From Deltaproteobacteria bacterium (GTDB taxonomy: Bacteria; Desulfobacterota; Dissulfuribacteria; Dissulfuribacterales; QOAL01), in NCBI GenBank assembly GCA_027028245.1, contig JALVJO010000033.1, positions 1-41,458 on the forward strand: 41,458 bases of DNA, written 5' to 3'. The notes below the pieces were generated by a model that had not been told where the DNA came from, did no database searches, and worked only from the letters and a program-made list of their open reading frames with translations. The translations under genes were made by a program, and so were the position numbers. Shown here in pieces: positions 31,692 through 41,458 of the stretch (the stretch's first letter is position 1; the number at the start of each line of letters is the position of its first letter).

Positions 31692-32921
31692 ATGGTTGAG
31701 CGCACCTGTGACATAGTAGTCGGCCTTGATATTGGAACCACCAAGATCTGCACCGTAGTAGGAGAGCTCTCAGAAGACAGCGTTGAGATCATCGGCGTTG
31801 GCAGCCACCCCTCAGTCGGACTCAGGAAAGGGGTAGTTGTCAATATCGACAGCACTGTAAATTCCATCAGGAGTGCTGTAGAGGAAGCAGAACTCATGGC
31901 CGGCTGCGAAATCACCTCTGCCTTTATAGGTATTGCCGGCAGTCACATAAAGGGATTCAACAGTCACGGAGTTATTGCCGTAAAGGGCGAAGAAGTCTCC
32001 GAAGAAGACGTGGAAAGGGTAATAGATGCAGCCAGGGCTGTTGCCATCCCCATGGACAGGGAAATAATACACATCCTGCCCCAGGAATACATAGTGGATG
32101 ATCAGGGCGGGATCCTGGACCCTGTTGGCATGATGGGGGTCCGGCTGGAAGCCAAGGTGCATATTGTGACCGCAGCCGTAACAGCAGCCCAGAACCTGGT
32201 CAAATGCGCAAACCGGGCCGGGCTTGACGTGGATGACATAGTACTTCAGCCCCTGGCCTCGGCGCACGCAGTGCTGACCGAGGAAGAAAAGGAAATAGGA
32301 GTTGCCCTGATCGACTTCGGCGGTGGCACTACTGATCTGGCCCTGCTAAGTGAAGGTGCCATAAAACATACTGCAGTACTGGGACTTGGGGGAAATAATC
32401 TCACCTACGATATCTCTGTCGGTCTCAGGACTCCCATGAATGACGCTGAAAAGATAAAGATACGTCACGGCACCTGCTTGGTTTCCATGGTCCAGCGGGA
32501 CGAAATGATAGAGGTACCCAGTGTAGGGGGAAGAAAACCGAGGCAGCTTTCCAGGCACATCCTGGCCGAGATCCTGGAACCAAGGATAGAAGAGATATTT
32601 TCACTCATAGATCAGGAAATCCAGCGTACAAGACTGAAGGAGTTGCTTGCATCAGGGGTGGTCATTACTGGAGGGTCTGCGGTTCTTCCCGGAGTCTGCG
32701 AGATGGCAGACCAGATCTTTCAGCTTCCCGCCAGGATAGGTTTTCCAAGAAACATCTCGGGGCTGGTAGATGTAGTAGACAACCCCATGTATTCAACAGC
32801 AGTGGGCCTGGTACTTCACGGTTTTCAGGATCGTCCCAGAAATGCCGGGCATTTCAAGATGAAGGGAGACAACCTTCTGCAAAAGGTCACGGGAAGAATG
32901 AAATCGTGGTTTGGTCTTTAA
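31692..32921 (+). CDS. ftsA: Cell division protein FtsA
   Basis: A 409-residue actin-like membrane tether of FtsZ. Nucleotide-binding signatures are [32 protein letters not shown] and [13 protein letters not shown]; the 1C domain lies between residues about 85 and 165. The C-terminus [16 protein letters not shown] is the expected amphipathic membrane-targeting helix. Normal length, directly upstream of ftsZ. Confidence 0.97.
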   Translation: MVERTCDIVVGLDIGTTKICTVVGELSEDSVEIIGVGSHPSVGLRKGVVVNIDSTVNSIRSAVEEAELMAGCEITSAFIGIAGSHIKGFNSHGVIAVKGEEVSEEDVERVIDAARAVAIPMDREIIHILPQEYIVDDQGGILDPVGMMGVRLEAKVHIVTAAVTAAQNLVKCANRAGLDVDDIVLQPLASAHAVLTEEEKEIGVALIDFGGGTTDLALLSEGAIKHTAVLGLGGNNLTYDISVGLRTPMNDAEKIKIRHGTCLVSMVQRDEMIEVPSVGGRKPRQLSRHILAEILEPRIEEIFSLIDQEIQRTRLKELLASGVVITGGSAVLPGVCEMADQIFQLPARIGFPRNISGLVDVVDNPMYSTAVGLVLHGFQDRPRNAGHFKMKGDNLLQKVTGRMKSWFGL

Positions 32922-32946
32922 ACAGGAGAAAAGGGGAGAGGATCTC

Positions 32947-34143
32947 ATGCCGCTAGAGTTTGTAGATAATGGTTTGTCAGCGAGGATAAAGGTCATTGGT
33001 GTTGGCGGCGGAGGGGGAAACGCCATCAATAACATGATTGCCTCCGAGCTCATGGGAGTTGAGTTCATAGCTGCAAACACGGATTCCCAGGCCCTGGAGA
33101 TGTCCAGGGCAGGAATCAAGGTGCAGCTGGGCCGCAACCTTACAAAGGGTCTTGGCGCAGGCGCCAAGCCGGAAGTTGGAAGAGAGGCTGCTGAAGAAAG
33201 TGCCGATGAGATAAGACAGGTCCTTGAAGGCAGTGACATGGTTTTTGTTACCGCTGGAATGGGTGGAGGTACAGGCACAGGCGCAGCCCCCATAATAGCT
33301 GAAATAAGCAAGGAACTCGGCGCTCTCACTGTTGCTGTTGTTACAAGGCCCTTCGGCTTTGAAGGAAAAAGGAGAGGCCGCCAGGCAGACGAGGGCATCG
33401 AACGGCTCAAGGAGGTGGTGGATACCATCATCACCATTCCCAATGACCGCCTGAGATCACTGGCACAGCCCAACACCCCGTTCCTGGAGATGTTCAAGAA
33501 GGCTGACGAAGTGCTTTATTATGCAGTGCGGGGCATCTCGGATTTAATAGTGGTCCAGGGCTATGTGAACGTGGATTTTGCAGACGTTCGCACCGTGATG
33601 GCAGAGATGGGAATGGCCCTTATGGGAACCGGCATGGCAGGCGGGGAAAGAAGGGCCCTGGAGGCCGTGCAGATGGCCATAGCCAATCCTCTCCTGGAAG
33701 ATGTATCCATCAGCGGAGCCAGGGGGATACTCATGAACATAACTGCCAGTACCGCTTCACTGAGCATGGATGAGGTAGATCAGGCCTCTACCCTGATCTA
33801 CGAAGAGGCCCATGAAGACGCAAATATTATCTGGGGAACGGTCTTCGACGATTCAATGGAAGATGAAATCCGTGTAACTGTCATTGCCACGGGAATCGGC
33901 AGGGAAAAACATGTCTCTCCAAGGGATGAGCAAATAGTAACCCACATCGATTCTGCCAGGAAAAGAAGGCTTGCAGCAGATTCATCAGAGGATGAAACCG
34001 GCTCGGTCCCTGCTCCAGATATCCAGGATCAAGGCCTGCCGGAGGAAAGGGAACGGGTAGCAGGCCAGGAATTTTCCGGTCTCCATTCCCTGGATACAGA
34101 AGAACTGGAAATTCCCGCCTTCATGAGGAAAAAGGCCGATTAG
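32947..34143 (+). CDS. ftsZ: Cell division protein FtsZ
   Basis: A 398-residue tubulin-like GTPase forming the Z ring. Conserved blocks are [23 protein letters not shown], the tubulin signature [12 protein letters not shown], and IPNDRL; the C-terminal [10 protein letters not shown] is the conserved tail that binds FtsA. The ATG at 32947 follows GGGGAGAGG; an upstream start at 32911 within ftsA is not needed. The variable linker is short and acidic (about 325-385). Last gene of the dcw run, followed by a probable terminator. Confidence 0.98.
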   Translation: MPLEFVDNGLSARIKVIGVGGGGGNAINNMIASELMGVEFIAANTDSQALEMSRAGIKVQLGRNLTKGLGAGAKPEVGREAAEESADEIRQVLEGSDMVFVTAGMGGGTGTGAAPIIAEISKELGALTVAVVTRPFGFEGKRRGRQADEGIERLKEVVDTIITIPNDRLRSLAQPNTPFLEMFKKADEVLYYAVRGISDLIVVQGYVNVDFADVRTVMAEMGMALMGTGMAGGERRALEAVQMAIANPLLEDVSISGARGILMNITASTASLSMDEVDQASTLIYEEAHEDANIIWGTVFDDSMEDEIRVTVIATGIGREKHVSPRDEQIVTHIDSARKRRLAADSSEDETGSVPAPDIQDQGLPEERERVAGQEFSGLHSLDTEELEIPAFMRKKAD

Positions 34144-34170
34144 GCATAAAAGGCATTAATTTTTCACCAA

Positions 34171-34218
34171 GGCAGGCCTGATCCCAGGGTCTGCCCTGTC
34201 CTTTTCTCATTTTTCACA
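34171..34218 (+). terminator. Probable terminator after ftsZ
   Basis: GGCAG (34171-34175) pairs with CTGCC (34191-34195), with an inner CCTG-atcc-CAGG stem; a T/C-rich tract (CTTTTCTCATTTTT) follows. The tract is interrupted, so termination may be partial. The convergent glmM gene ends 58 nt further on. Confidence 0.5.
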
Positions 34219-34275
34219 GCCGTATTCCGAAAACCCGGCCTTTTTACAAACAACACAGACCGGACTCCAACGGGA

Positions 34276-35634
34276 TTATTCTGTCTGGCAACGCTGCCTG
34301 ATATGTTCCACCATGGCAAGGGCGATCTTGTCGATCTTGTTATTGTCCTCGCCTTCCACCATCACCCTTATAACTGGCTCAGTACCTGAAGAGCGTATCA
34401 GTATCCTCCCCGTGCCGTTCAGTTCCTTTTCAAGGCTGTCCTTCAGATCGAAAAGCCCCGCCACCTCTTCTGGGTTCTTCTTTTCCCTCAGCCGCACGTT
34501 GTGAAGGACCTGAGGAAATGTCTCCATGACAGAGGCAAGCTCTGACAAGGGCCGTCTGGTGCGCTGCATGACGGAAAGAAGCTGAAGGGCGGCAAGGATG
34601 CCGTCTCCGGTGGTAATGTGATCCATAAAAATGAGATGGCCGGACTGCTCGCCGCCGAAGTTGTATCCCTTCTCCCTCATGGCCTCCACCACGTATCTAT
34701 CTCCAACCTGCGTACGTATTAGGCGGCCACCCATGTTTTCCAGGGCCTTTTCCAGCCCCATGTTGCTCATTACCGTGGCCACTACCGTGTTGTAATTCAG
34801 ATGCCGGTTTTCGATCATGTACTTGGCACAGATTGCCATGATGTGATCTCCGTCCACGACGTTGCCCTTTTCGTCCACCACTATCACCCTGTCCCCGTCT
34901 CCATCCAGGGCAATTCCCATGTCGGCACCCCTTGTCTTGACTTCATCCCGCATCTTTTCCGGATGCAGGGCACCGCACTCCTGGTTGATATTGGTTCCGC
35001 TGGGCTGAATCCCTAACTTTACCACCTCAGCCCCGAGTTCTTCAAAGACAGAGGGCGCAACCTTGTAGGTGGCACCATTTGCACAATCGAGCACGATCTT
35101 AAGCCCGTCCAGGGCAAGGTCCTTGGGGAAAGTATGCTTCAGAAAGACAATGTAGCGCCCCCTGGCGTCATCTATCCTGTAAGCCTTCCCCACTCCCTCG
35201 CCCGTGGGCATCTCCTTCTTCAGGGAAGGAGAGTCCATTAGTTCCTCTATCCTGGCTTCCACATGGTCCGGCAGCTTAAAACCGTCACTGGAAAAGAGTT
35301 TTATTCCATTGTCCTGAAAGGGGTTATGGGAGGCCGAGATCACCACACCCGCATCTGCCCTCATGCTTTCGGTAAGAAATGCAATGGCCGGTGTAGGCAT
35401 GGGGCCTATGAGAAGCACATCTACTCCCATGGAACAAATGCCTGCTGCAAGGGCGTTTTCGAGCATGTAGCAGGACAGCCTTGTGTCCTTGCCTATCAGT
35501 ATCCTGGGCCGCCTGTTTCTACTGTTTCTGAACACATAGGCAACTGCCCTTCCAATATTCATAGCTACGTCCGTGGTCATGGGATGAACATTTGCCAGTC
35601 CCCGTACCCCGTCTGTTCCGAAAAGTTTCCTCAT
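34276..35634 (-). CDS. glmM: Phosphoglucosamine mutase GlmM
   Basis: A 452-residue enzyme interconverting glucosamine-6-phosphate and glucosamine-1-phosphate for UDP-GlcNAc supply. The active-site phosphoserine is Ser102 in [15 protein letters not shown]; the metal loop is DGDGDR, the sugar-binding loop GEQSGHLI, and the phosphate loop [12 protein letters not shown]. It overlaps the cdaR gene by 4 nt. In Gram-positive bacteria GlmM binds and inhibits CdaA; the conserved cdaA-cdaR-glmM order suggests the same link here. Confidence 0.97.
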   Translation of the reverse strand: MRKLFGTDGVRGLANVHPMTTDVAMNIGRAVAYVFRNSRNRRPRILIGKDTRLSCYMLENALAAGICSMGVDVLLIGPMPTPAIAFLTESMRADAGVVISASHNPFQDNGIKLFSSDGFKLPDHVEARIEELMDSPSLKKEMPTGEGVGKAYRIDDARGRYIVFLKHTFPKDLALDGLKIVLDCANGATYKVAPSVFEELGAEVVKLGIQPSGTNINQECGALHPEKMRDEVKTRGADMGIALDGDGDRVIVVDEKGNVVDGDHIMAICAKYMIENRHLNYNTVVATVMSNMGLEKALENMGGRLIRTQVGDRYVVEAMREKGYNFGGEQSGHLIFMDHITTGDGILAALQLLSVMQRTRRPLSELASVMETFPQVLHNVRLREKKNPEEVAGLFDLKDSLEKELNGTGRILIRSSGTEPVIRVMVEGEDNNKIDKIALAMVEHIRQRCQTE

Positions 35635-36557
35635 TTCTGCTTCTTCCTCTTAATCCTCACCTTTATCTTGCTGGGAGTCACTCCCTTGCACTTAAACCCC
35701 GGTGGAGCTTCTGTCTTGGGCTCCAGCTTGTATGTGCCGGGTTTCAGCTTGCTGACATCAAGGGAAGCCTTGATCTCTTCAATCCTCACCTTGTCCAGGG
35801 CAGGCTTCTCGCCTTCAAGTTTAACACTTACCTCTGTGGGCCAGATGGTAACATCATACTCGCCCTTTTTGAGACGAACGGGCACATGACGTATCTTCTT
35901 CTCCCCCTGGGCCGGCCGTACATAGACTGTGACCTTGAACTTGCTGGGGCCTTCTACGGTCAGATGAAGCCCTTGAAGATTCAAACCCACCTCCTCGGTG
36001 AAGGTCTCCCTGACCCCCTTGAGATTAATTGGATTAAGCTCAAGGTACTTAAGCTTTGATACCTCCCTGGCAGAACCGCTGATCTGCGTCTCCCTTGGCT
36101 CCACGTAGACCCTTTCCACCTCATATCCAGGGGCGACCGAATTTATCAATACGGGTTTTACCTGGATACGCTTCCTCAAAAGGGGCTGGAGCTCGATCTC
36201 TATTATATTCGGTTTTATCCTCAAGATCTTAAGGCCGCGGGGAATTGTAAAGTCATCAGGGGCCAAGTGGATCAGTTCCTTGCCTGGAGCGGCATCCTTT
36301 AGGTCTATGACCTTGGTAAGATTCTTGGTGGCGATATTTTTTATGATGCTCCTTGGGCCGAACACGCGTATCTCTATGGATGAAGGAATGTCGTTTGCAA
36401 TCACCAGATTGGAGGGAAGATTCACTATTTCAAGGGGCACTGGAATCCCTATTTCTGCCTTTTCCTGGCCGACCACAAAGGACCACAGGAGCACGGAGAA
36501 ACCCAGTGCAAGTATCTTCAGCAGCCAGTCTTTTAATAATAGATCTTTCCAGCGCAT
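35631..36557 (-). CDS. cdaR: YbbR-domain protein CdaR, regulator of the c-di-AMP cyclase
   Basis: A 308-residue protein with a short cytoplasmic N-terminus, one transmembrane helix (about 12-32) and repeated extracytoplasmic YbbR domains, each marked by the pattern V..P..I.I..P..V.V...G (e.g. [25 protein letters not shown]). CdaR proteins bind CdaA in the membrane and tune its activity. The ATG at 36557 follows the cdaA stop after one base; an upstream start inside cdaA is less likely. The C-terminus is a basic tail, [10 protein letters not shown]. Confidence 0.85.
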   Translation of the reverse strand: MRWKDLLLKDWLLKILALGFSVLLWSFVVGQEKAEIGIPVPLEIVNLPSNLVIANDIPSSIEIRVFGPRSIIKNIATKNLTKVIDLKDAAPGKELIHLAPDDFTIPRGLKILRIKPNIIEIELQPLLRKRIQVKPVLINSVAPGYEVERVYVEPRETQISGSAREVSKLKYLELNPINLKGVRETFTEEVGLNLQGLHLTVEGPSKFKVTVYVRPAQGEKKIRHVPVRLKKGEYDVTIWPTEVSVKLEGEKPALDKVRIEEIKASLDVSKLKPGTYKLEPKTEAPPGFKCKGVTPSKIKVRIKRKKQK

Positions 36558-36558
36558 A

Positions 36559-37356
36559 TTACTTAAGCCTGAAACGCCACCAGGATTTTTCAGTTTCTTC
36601 TGGTGCAAAACTGTTGTGGAGTATTCTCCTCAGTGTTCCGGGATCGATATCCCTGGTGATTCTGCCAGCGATGGCCACAGAGATACTGCCTGTTTCCTCT
36701 GAAACTATGACGGTTACGGCATCTGTTTCCTCGGTAATGCCGATTCCTGCCCTGTGCCTTGTTCCAAGCCTCCGGCTTATGCCAGGATTGGAGGTAAGGG
36801 GAAGGACGCACCCTGCAGCCGCAAGCCTGCCCCCCTGCACTATTACTGCCCCGTCATGAAGGGGCGTACATTTGGAAAATATGGTATTCAGGAGGATTCG
36901 GCTTACCTCGGCATCCAGCCTGGTGCCGGTTTCCATGAACTCGTTCAGGCCCACCGTCCTTTCCAGGACAATGAGGGCCCCTGTCCTGTTGTTGGACATC
37001 TCTGAAGCAGCCTTGGCCACCTCTTCCAGGGCGTGAAAGGTCTTGACCTTGTACTTCAGAAAAGGTGCCTGTCCGAACTGGGTGAGCACCCTTCGTATGT
37101 CATCCTGGAAGACAATAACCACAAGAAGGAAAATGGAACTAAGGGCAGTGCCCAAAAGCCAGTGAAGCGTGTAGAAACCAAGCTCCTTGGCAACAAAATA
37201 GATGAGGATTATAAGACCGAGGCCGGCTGCCATCTGTACAGCCCGGGTTCCCCTGATGAGCACCATTATCCTGTAAATGATGAAAGCAACGAGAAGGATG
37301 TCCACGACATCCTGCCATCTCATCAGAGGAACGTAATGGTGAATGACCTCTAACAT
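36559..37356 (-). CDS. cdaA: Diadenylate cyclase CdaA (DisA_N domain)
   Basis: A 265-residue membrane-bound cyclase producing c-di-AMP from two ATP. Three N-terminal hydrophobic segments (about 17-85) lead to the DAC domain with the catalytic motifs LHDGAVIV and RHRAGIGITEETDAV, and the family segment GALIVLE. Position between folP and cdaR-glmM matches the widely conserved arrangement. c-di-AMP is uncommon in proteobacteria but known in deltaproteobacterial lineages. Confidence 0.93.
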   Translation of the reverse strand: MLEVIHHYVPLMRWQDVVDILLVAFIIYRIMVLIRGTRAVQMAAGLGLIILIYFVAKELGFYTLHWLLGTALSSIFLLVVIVFQDDIRRVLTQFGQAPFLKYKVKTFHALEEVAKAASEMSNNRTGALIVLERTVGLNEFMETGTRLDAEVSRILLNTIFSKCTPLHDGAVIVQGGRLAAAGCVLPLTSNPGISRRLGTRHRAGIGITEETDAVTVIVSEETGSISVAIAGRITRDIDPGTLRRILHNSFAPEETEKSWWRFRLK

Positions 37357-37400
37357 CTGATATCTTCCCCGGTCATGTTAAAAAGAATGTACAAATCCAG

Positions 37401-38276
37401 TCAGTTCTGCTGGGCCGATGATTCCATTTTTCTTCTGAGTCTGAGGGCATCTGCAACCTTCAATGCATCTGCTGCTGCAGCAACGTTATGCAGCCTCAGG
37501 ATGGAAGCCCCGTTCAGTGCACATGCCACAGCCGCTCCTACCGTGGCTGAATCCCTCTCCCCGGCATGTTCCCTTCCCGTGATCTCGCCCAGAAATGCCT
37601 TTCTCGACGGGCCGGCCATAACCGGAAGGCCGTGCCTGGTAAACCTTTCCAGTCCATTTATGATGTCAAGGTTGTCTTGAAATCTCTTGCCGAATCCGAT
37701 TCCAGGGTCAAGAACTATGTTCCCCCGGGTAATACCCTTGTCCAAGCAGAAGTCCAGCCGCTCCTGGAAAAACTCGTCTATTTCTTCAACAACATCATGG
37801 TAAAAAGGCGCCTTCTGCATGTCTGAAGGCGTGCCCTTCATGTGCATTATAACCACGGGGACGTGCCTTTCCCGCACAAGATCGGCCATGCGCTCATCCA
37901 TCCTTAAGCCGCTGATGTCGTTTACCATGTCGGCTCCGGCTTCCAATGCCGCTTCTGCCACCTCCGCCTTAGTGGTATCGATGGATATTGGACAGGACGC
38001 AGACTTCCTTACAGCCTTTATGACCGGTAAAACCCGGCTCAGCTCCTGGCTGGCCGAAACCGGTTTGGAAAAAGGCCTGGTGGATTCTCCACCGATATCT
38101 ATTATATGGGCGCCGCAGCGGACAAGGTGGTCAGCCTGTTCAAGGGCTTTTTCCGGCTGGAGAAACTTGCCTCCATCAGAAAAGGAATCGGGGGTTACGT
38201 TAAGCACCCCCATTATGATGGTATTGCTGTCCCAGTAGAATTTTCTATTTCCGCATATCAGGACATTTTCCGTCAT
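37401..38276 (-). CDS. folP: Dihydropteroate synthase FolP
   Basis: A 291-residue TIM-barrel enzyme joining p-aminobenzoate to the pterin pyrophosphate in folate synthesis. Conserved elements are [54 protein letters not shown] and the sulfonamide-binding loop GPSRKAFLG. Its ATG overlaps the ftsH stop by 4 nt. Confidence 0.96.
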   Translation of the reverse strand: MTENVLICGNRKFYWDSNTIIMGVLNVTPDSFSDGGKFLQPEKALEQADHLVRCGAHIIDIGGESTRPFSKPVSASQELSRVLPVIKAVRKSASCPISIDTTKAEVAEAALEAGADMVNDISGLRMDERMADLVRERHVPVVIMHMKGTPSDMQKAPFYHDVVEEIDEFFQERLDFCLDKGITRGNIVLDPGIGFGKRFQDNLDIINGLERFTRHGLPVMAGPSRKAFLGEITGREHAGERDSATVGAAVACALNGASILRLHNVAAAADALKVADALRLRRKMESSAQQN

Positions 38277-40123
38277 TGACCGGCAAGACCGCCACTTTCA
38301 GCATTCTCAGAAACCTTCCCCTGTACATCTTTTCGGCATTCAGCCATTATCGCCTCAATTTCTTTTGAGTCAAGGGTCTCTTTTTCAAGGAGTTCCTCTG
38401 CCAGTTTATGAAGGCAGGCTATATGTTCTTCCAGGAGGTTTCTCGTTTTTTGGTAAGAGTCCTTTACTATCTTTTCTATGGCATGGTCTATTTTCCTGGC
38501 CGTGGCTTCACTGTATTCCTTTATATGCCCGAAATCCCGGCCCAGGAATATCTCCTCGTTCTGCTTGGCAAAGGCCACAGGGCCAATCTCATCACTCATG
38601 CCCCATTCGGTTACCATCTTGCGGGCAAGGTTTGACACCCGTTCTATATCGTTGCCTGCACCAGTGGTAACCTCGTTGAAGACGAGCTCTTCTGCCACGC
38701 GCCCCCCGAGAAGTATGACGAGATTATTTAAAAGATATGTCCTGGGATAGGTATGTTTTTCATCTTCAGGCAGCTGCTGCGTAAGCCCCAGGGCCCTGCC
38801 CCTGGGAATAATGGTGACCTTGTGTACAGGGTCTGTCCCGCTCAGAAGCTTTGCAGCCAGGCAGTGACCGGCTTCGTGGTAGGCAGTAATCTTCTTCTCC
38901 CGGTCGGAGATGATGATGCTCTTTCTTTCAACCCCCATCAGGACCTTATCCTTGGCCTGCTCGAAGTCGATCATCTCGACCTTGTCCTTGTTGGCCCGGG
39001 CCGCCAGCAGCGCGGCCTCATTTACCAGATTTTCAAGGTCTGCTCCGGAAAACCCTGGTGTTCCCTTGGCTATTATGGAAAGATCCACGTCATCTGACAA
39101 AGGAGTATTGGCGCTGTGAACCTTTAAAATGGCCTCTCTTCCCCTGACATCCGGCACGGATACAGTAACCTGCCTGTCAAACCTGCCTGGCCTCAAAAGC
39201 GCCGGATCCAGTACATCAGGCCTGTTGGTGGCAGAAATGACTATCACCCCTTCAGAGGTTTCAAAACCGTCCATCTCCACCAGGAGTTGGTTCAGGGTCT
39301 GCTCCCTTTCATCATGGCCTCCGCCCAGACCTGCTCCCCTGTGCCTGCCCACCGCGTCGATCTCATCTATAAAAATAATACAGGGGGCATGTTTCTTGGC
39401 CTGTACAAAGAGGTCTCTCACCCTGGATGCACCTACGCCCACGAACATTTCCACAAAGTCCGAGCCGCTGATACTGAAAAATGGCACTCCTGCCTCCCCT
39501 GCAATGGCCTTTGCAAGGAGGGTCTTGCCTGTACCCGGAGGCCCCACAAGGAGAACTCCCTTGGGGATCCTGCCGCCGAGCTTGGTAAATTTTTTGGGAT
39601 CCTTGAGAAAGTCTATAACCTCGGTAAGCTCTTCCTTGGCCTCATCAACCCCGGCAACATCCTTGAAGGTGACCTTTACATTCTGGCTGTTCAAGAGCTT
39701 GGCCTTGCTCCGGCCGAAGGACATGGCCCTGCCGCCCCCGGCCTGCATCTGACGCATGAAAAAGATCCATACTCCAATAAGAAGAAGCATGGGGAACCAG
39801 GAAATAAGAAGCGTCAGGTACCACGGCGTTTCCTCTGCTGGTTTTACCTCAATTATAACGCCCTTTTTCTTCAGTTCAGGTATGAAATCCCTGTCCTGAG
39901 CAGGAACTGCTGTCTTGAATCTGGTTTTGTTCAGGAAGGTGCCTTCTACCTTCTCATCCTGGATAACAACCCTGGCAACCTGGCCCTTTTCCACGTAGGA
40001 AAGAAAATCGCTGTATGTGATATCCTGAACTTTCGTCTGGGGCTTATTGAAGAGATTAAAAAGAAATACTACTACAAGGCCTATAACAAGCCATAGACTG
40101 AGATTTTTATAAAACGTATTCAA
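38273..40123 (-). CDS. ftsH: Membrane ATP-dependent zinc metalloprotease FtsH
   Basis: A 616-residue membrane-anchored AAA protease for damaged or regulatory proteins. Two transmembrane segments (about 7-25 and 105-125) flank a periplasmic domain. The AAA module has Walker A GPPGTGKT (194-201), Walker [16 protein letters not shown] and the second region of homology RPGRFDRQ. The zinc site is HEAGH (416-420), and a C-terminal coiled coil follows. It starts with TTG (40123-40121), supported by a strong CGGAGGAA ribosome site 7 nt upstream. A possible promoter upstream on the minus strand is TTGCAT..TTTAAT, weakly supported. Confidence 0.97.
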   Translation of the reverse strand: MNTFYKNLSLWLVIGLVVVFLFNLFNKPQTKVQDITYSDFLSYVEKGQVARVVIQDEKVEGTFLNKTRFKTAVPAQDRDFIPELKKKGVIIEVKPAEETPWYLTLLISWFPMLLLIGVWIFFMRQMQAGGGRAMSFGRSKAKLLNSQNVKVTFKDVAGVDEAKEELTEVIDFLKDPKKFTKLGGRIPKGVLLVGPPGTGKTLLAKAIAGEAGVPFFSISGSDFVEMFVGVGASRVRDLFVQAKKHAPCIIFIDEIDAVGRHRGAGLGGGHDEREQTLNQLLVEMDGFETSEGVIVISATNRPDVLDPALLRPGRFDRQVTVSVPDVRGREAILKVHSANTPLSDDVDLSIIAKGTPGFSGADLENLVNEAALLAARANKDKVEMIDFEQAKDKVLMGVERKSIIISDREKKITAYHEAGHCLAAKLLSGTDPVHKVTIIPRGRALGLTQQLPEDEKHTYPRTYLLNNLVILLGGRVAEELVFNEVTTGAGNDIERVSNLARKMVTEWGMSDEIGPVAFAKQNEEIFLGRDFGHIKEYSEATARKIDHAIEKIVKDSYQKTRNLLEEHIACLHKLAEELLEKETLDSKEIEAIMAECRKDVQGKVSENAESGGLAGQ

Positions 40124-40241
40124 ATATATTCCTCCGTATAAACGGTCTATTTATCAAACTTTTTTCAAAATATTACTATTATTAAACTAAGCCCTTAAGC
40201 AAATGCAAGCCAAAACGGGATATTTTTGAAATTCCCGGAAT

Positions 40242-41458
40242 TTATACCGCCTGGGACAAGGCCTTGGAGGTGCTGAAAAAGTCAAACAGGCCGCCGGGAT
40301 TCCAGGTTATGCGCGCACATGTTTCATCACCCGGTACAATCCGGAAAGACTTGCTGATTTCCACGCCGCATACTGCTGTTATTTCATCCCTTGTTCTAAG
40401 TATCGGCAGAACGTCCCTAAAAAAGCGGGGAACGTGTCTGTTTATGAGAAATTTTTTGAGCCTTACCGGCTTTTCCATCCCATAGGGAAAAAACCGGTCG
40501 CCATCCTTTCTGAAGGTTATTCGCATGGGGAAAACTTCATCACGAAGAGAGACAAAAAGGGGGCGCGGGAAAAACGTATCCCTTTTTATTTCAGGGAATC
40601 CACAGGGCATTTTTTCAATGATCACTTCACCGGCATCTCCAGGCAGTTGGTACCTGCCTGGGCCGTGGACTGCTATTGAAAAGGCTTCATCCCTTTTGCC
40701 AAGGCTCAATAATCCGCGCAAGGCTTTACCAAAAATACCCATGAGATCATTATTCCTCAAAAGGAAATAACCTGCAGGCAGCCAGTAAAAGACTACAGGT
40801 CTTTCAGAACAGGCAATCTCATCCATTTTCTCCAGATGGTCAAACCCGATCCTCTTGGGCGGCACTCCCGCGGCTGTCATGGCCTTTTTGTAAACCCTCT
40901 TTCTGACTGCCCTGTGAAAGGAAAGGAGAGAAATCCTGTCGAGGACCACGCCGGTACTACGGTTGCTCTTAACTGCCGCGAGTTCATAGGCCTCCCGGGC
41001 CATGGCCGCAAGGGCCTGATTTTGTTCGGCCATGATTCGGCCTGTCTTGTATAGGGAATCCACCACACCAGGGTTTATTTCCCTTTCAATAACCGGGAGT
41101 ATAAGTTTTCTGATCCTGTTCCTGGTGTACTTAAGCTCTTCATTGGATGAATCAGAAACAAACGGTATGCCATGCCTTCCAAGGTACGAAAGGATCGCTT
41201 CTTTCCTGAGGAAAAGAAGCGGCCTTACCACATTGTCCGCCCTTTTGGCCCTGATACCTGCCAGTGCCTCCGGCCCGGCCCCCCTGAGCAGCCTGAAGAT
41301 GATTTCTTCCGCCTGATCATCTCGGGTATGGCCCGTGGCGACAAAGGTAAACCCCTGTTCTGCTGCAGTGCGTCTCAAAAAATCATAACGAAGAAACCTT
41401 GCCGCTTCCTGGATACCCATGCCTTTTCGGCGGGAAACGGCCTTGACATCTGCCCTTT
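40242..41458 (-). CDS. tilS: tRNA(Ile)-lysidine synthase TilS, 5' end beyond the window
   Basis: The visible 405 codons run to the right edge without a start; before the ATG at 41420 the frame continues as RADVKAVSRRKG, matching the family, so the gene is cut by the window and not short. TilS modifies C34 of tRNA-Ile(CAU) to lysidine using ATP. The HxRDDQAEEI signature and DSSNEELKYTRNRIR block are present; the P-loop SGGxDS must lie outside. The C-terminal TilS domain, ending in KSFRIVPGDET..., is complete. Same strand as ftsH, with 118 nt between. Confidence 0.93.
   Translation of the reverse strand, partial: RADVKAVSRRKGMGIQEAARFLRYDFLRRTAAEQGFTFVATGHTRDDQAEEIIFRLLRGAGPEALAGIRAKRADNVVRPLLFLRKEAILSYLGRHGIPFVSDSSNEELKYTRNRIRKLILPVIEREINPGVVDSLYKTGRIMAEQNQALAAMAREAYELAAVKSNRSTGVVLDRISLLSFHRAVRKRVYKKAMTAAGVPPKRIGFDHLEKMDEIACSERPVVFYWLPAGYFLLRNNDLMGIFGKALRGLLSLGKRDEAFSIAVHGPGRYQLPGDAGEVIIEKMPCGFPEIKRDTFFPRPLFVSLRDEVFPMRITFRKDGDRFFPYGMEKPVRLKKFLINRHVPRFFRDVLPILRTRDEITAVCGVEISKSFRIVPGDETCARITWNPGGLFDFFSTSKALSQAV

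Noticed and set aside
41421-41458. A shortened TilS starting at ATG 41420
   Set aside because: The frame continues upstream with family-like residues (ADVKAVSRRKG), and the P-loop would be missing; the gene is simply cut by the window edge.

Overview
The window looks like a chromosome segment from a Gram-negative bacterium of the Desulfobacterota (deltaproteobacterial) type. The evidence is indirect: a diaminopimelate-type Mur pathway, a type IV pilus/secretin operon, YkgJ-type cysteine-cluster proteins, TTG and GTG starts in several genes, and a CdaA-CdaR-GlmM block in a Gram-negative setting. Species cannot be assigned from the sequence alone. Nearly all CDSs are intact; tilS runs off the right edge.

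Layout. Positions 1-170 hold an initiator tRNA gene (minus strand) with its promoter and terminator. Positions 157-4,170 carry mobA, a YkgJ-type protein and an ABC ATPase/permease pair, with two long intergenic stretches rich in inverted repeats. One of these contains two abutting hairpins with complementary loops and a complete 225-bp MITE-like element. lepA-lepB follow on the minus strand, with a second copy of the same element between them. Positions 7,177-13,226 are a pilus assembly operon: pilM, pilN, pilO, pilP, a secretin-N0/TPR hybrid and an MshL/PilQ-type secretin, closed by a strong terminator. Positions 13,415-18,160 are three overlapping genes: a PEP-synthase-like protein with an unassigned C-terminus, a dual-specificity phosphatase fused to a cysteine cluster, and a THUMP rRNA methyltransferase.

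Positions 18,298-34,143 are the division and cell wall (dcw) cluster: promoter with MraZ repeats, mraZ, rsmH, ftsL, an FtsI-like gene, a murE-murF fusion, mraY, murD, murG, murC, murB, ftsQ, ftsA, ftsZ. Converging on it from the minus strand is tilS, ftsH, folP, cdaA, cdaR, glmM, which joins proteolysis, folate synthesis, c-di-AMP synthesis and the first committed step toward UDP-GlcNAc.

The most unusual point is in the dcw cluster. The FtsI-like protein keeps the class B PBP scaffold and a PASTA domain but has lost all three transpeptidase motifs: the SxxK position reads I-D-P-W, and SxN and KTG are absent. It also starts with a lipoprotein-like signal instead of a plain anchor. In the same cluster ftsW is missing from its usual place, since murD and murG overlap by 4 nt. 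Together these suggest that the septal SEDS/transpeptidase pair has been replaced or rewired, with FtsI kept as a non-catalytic scaffold.
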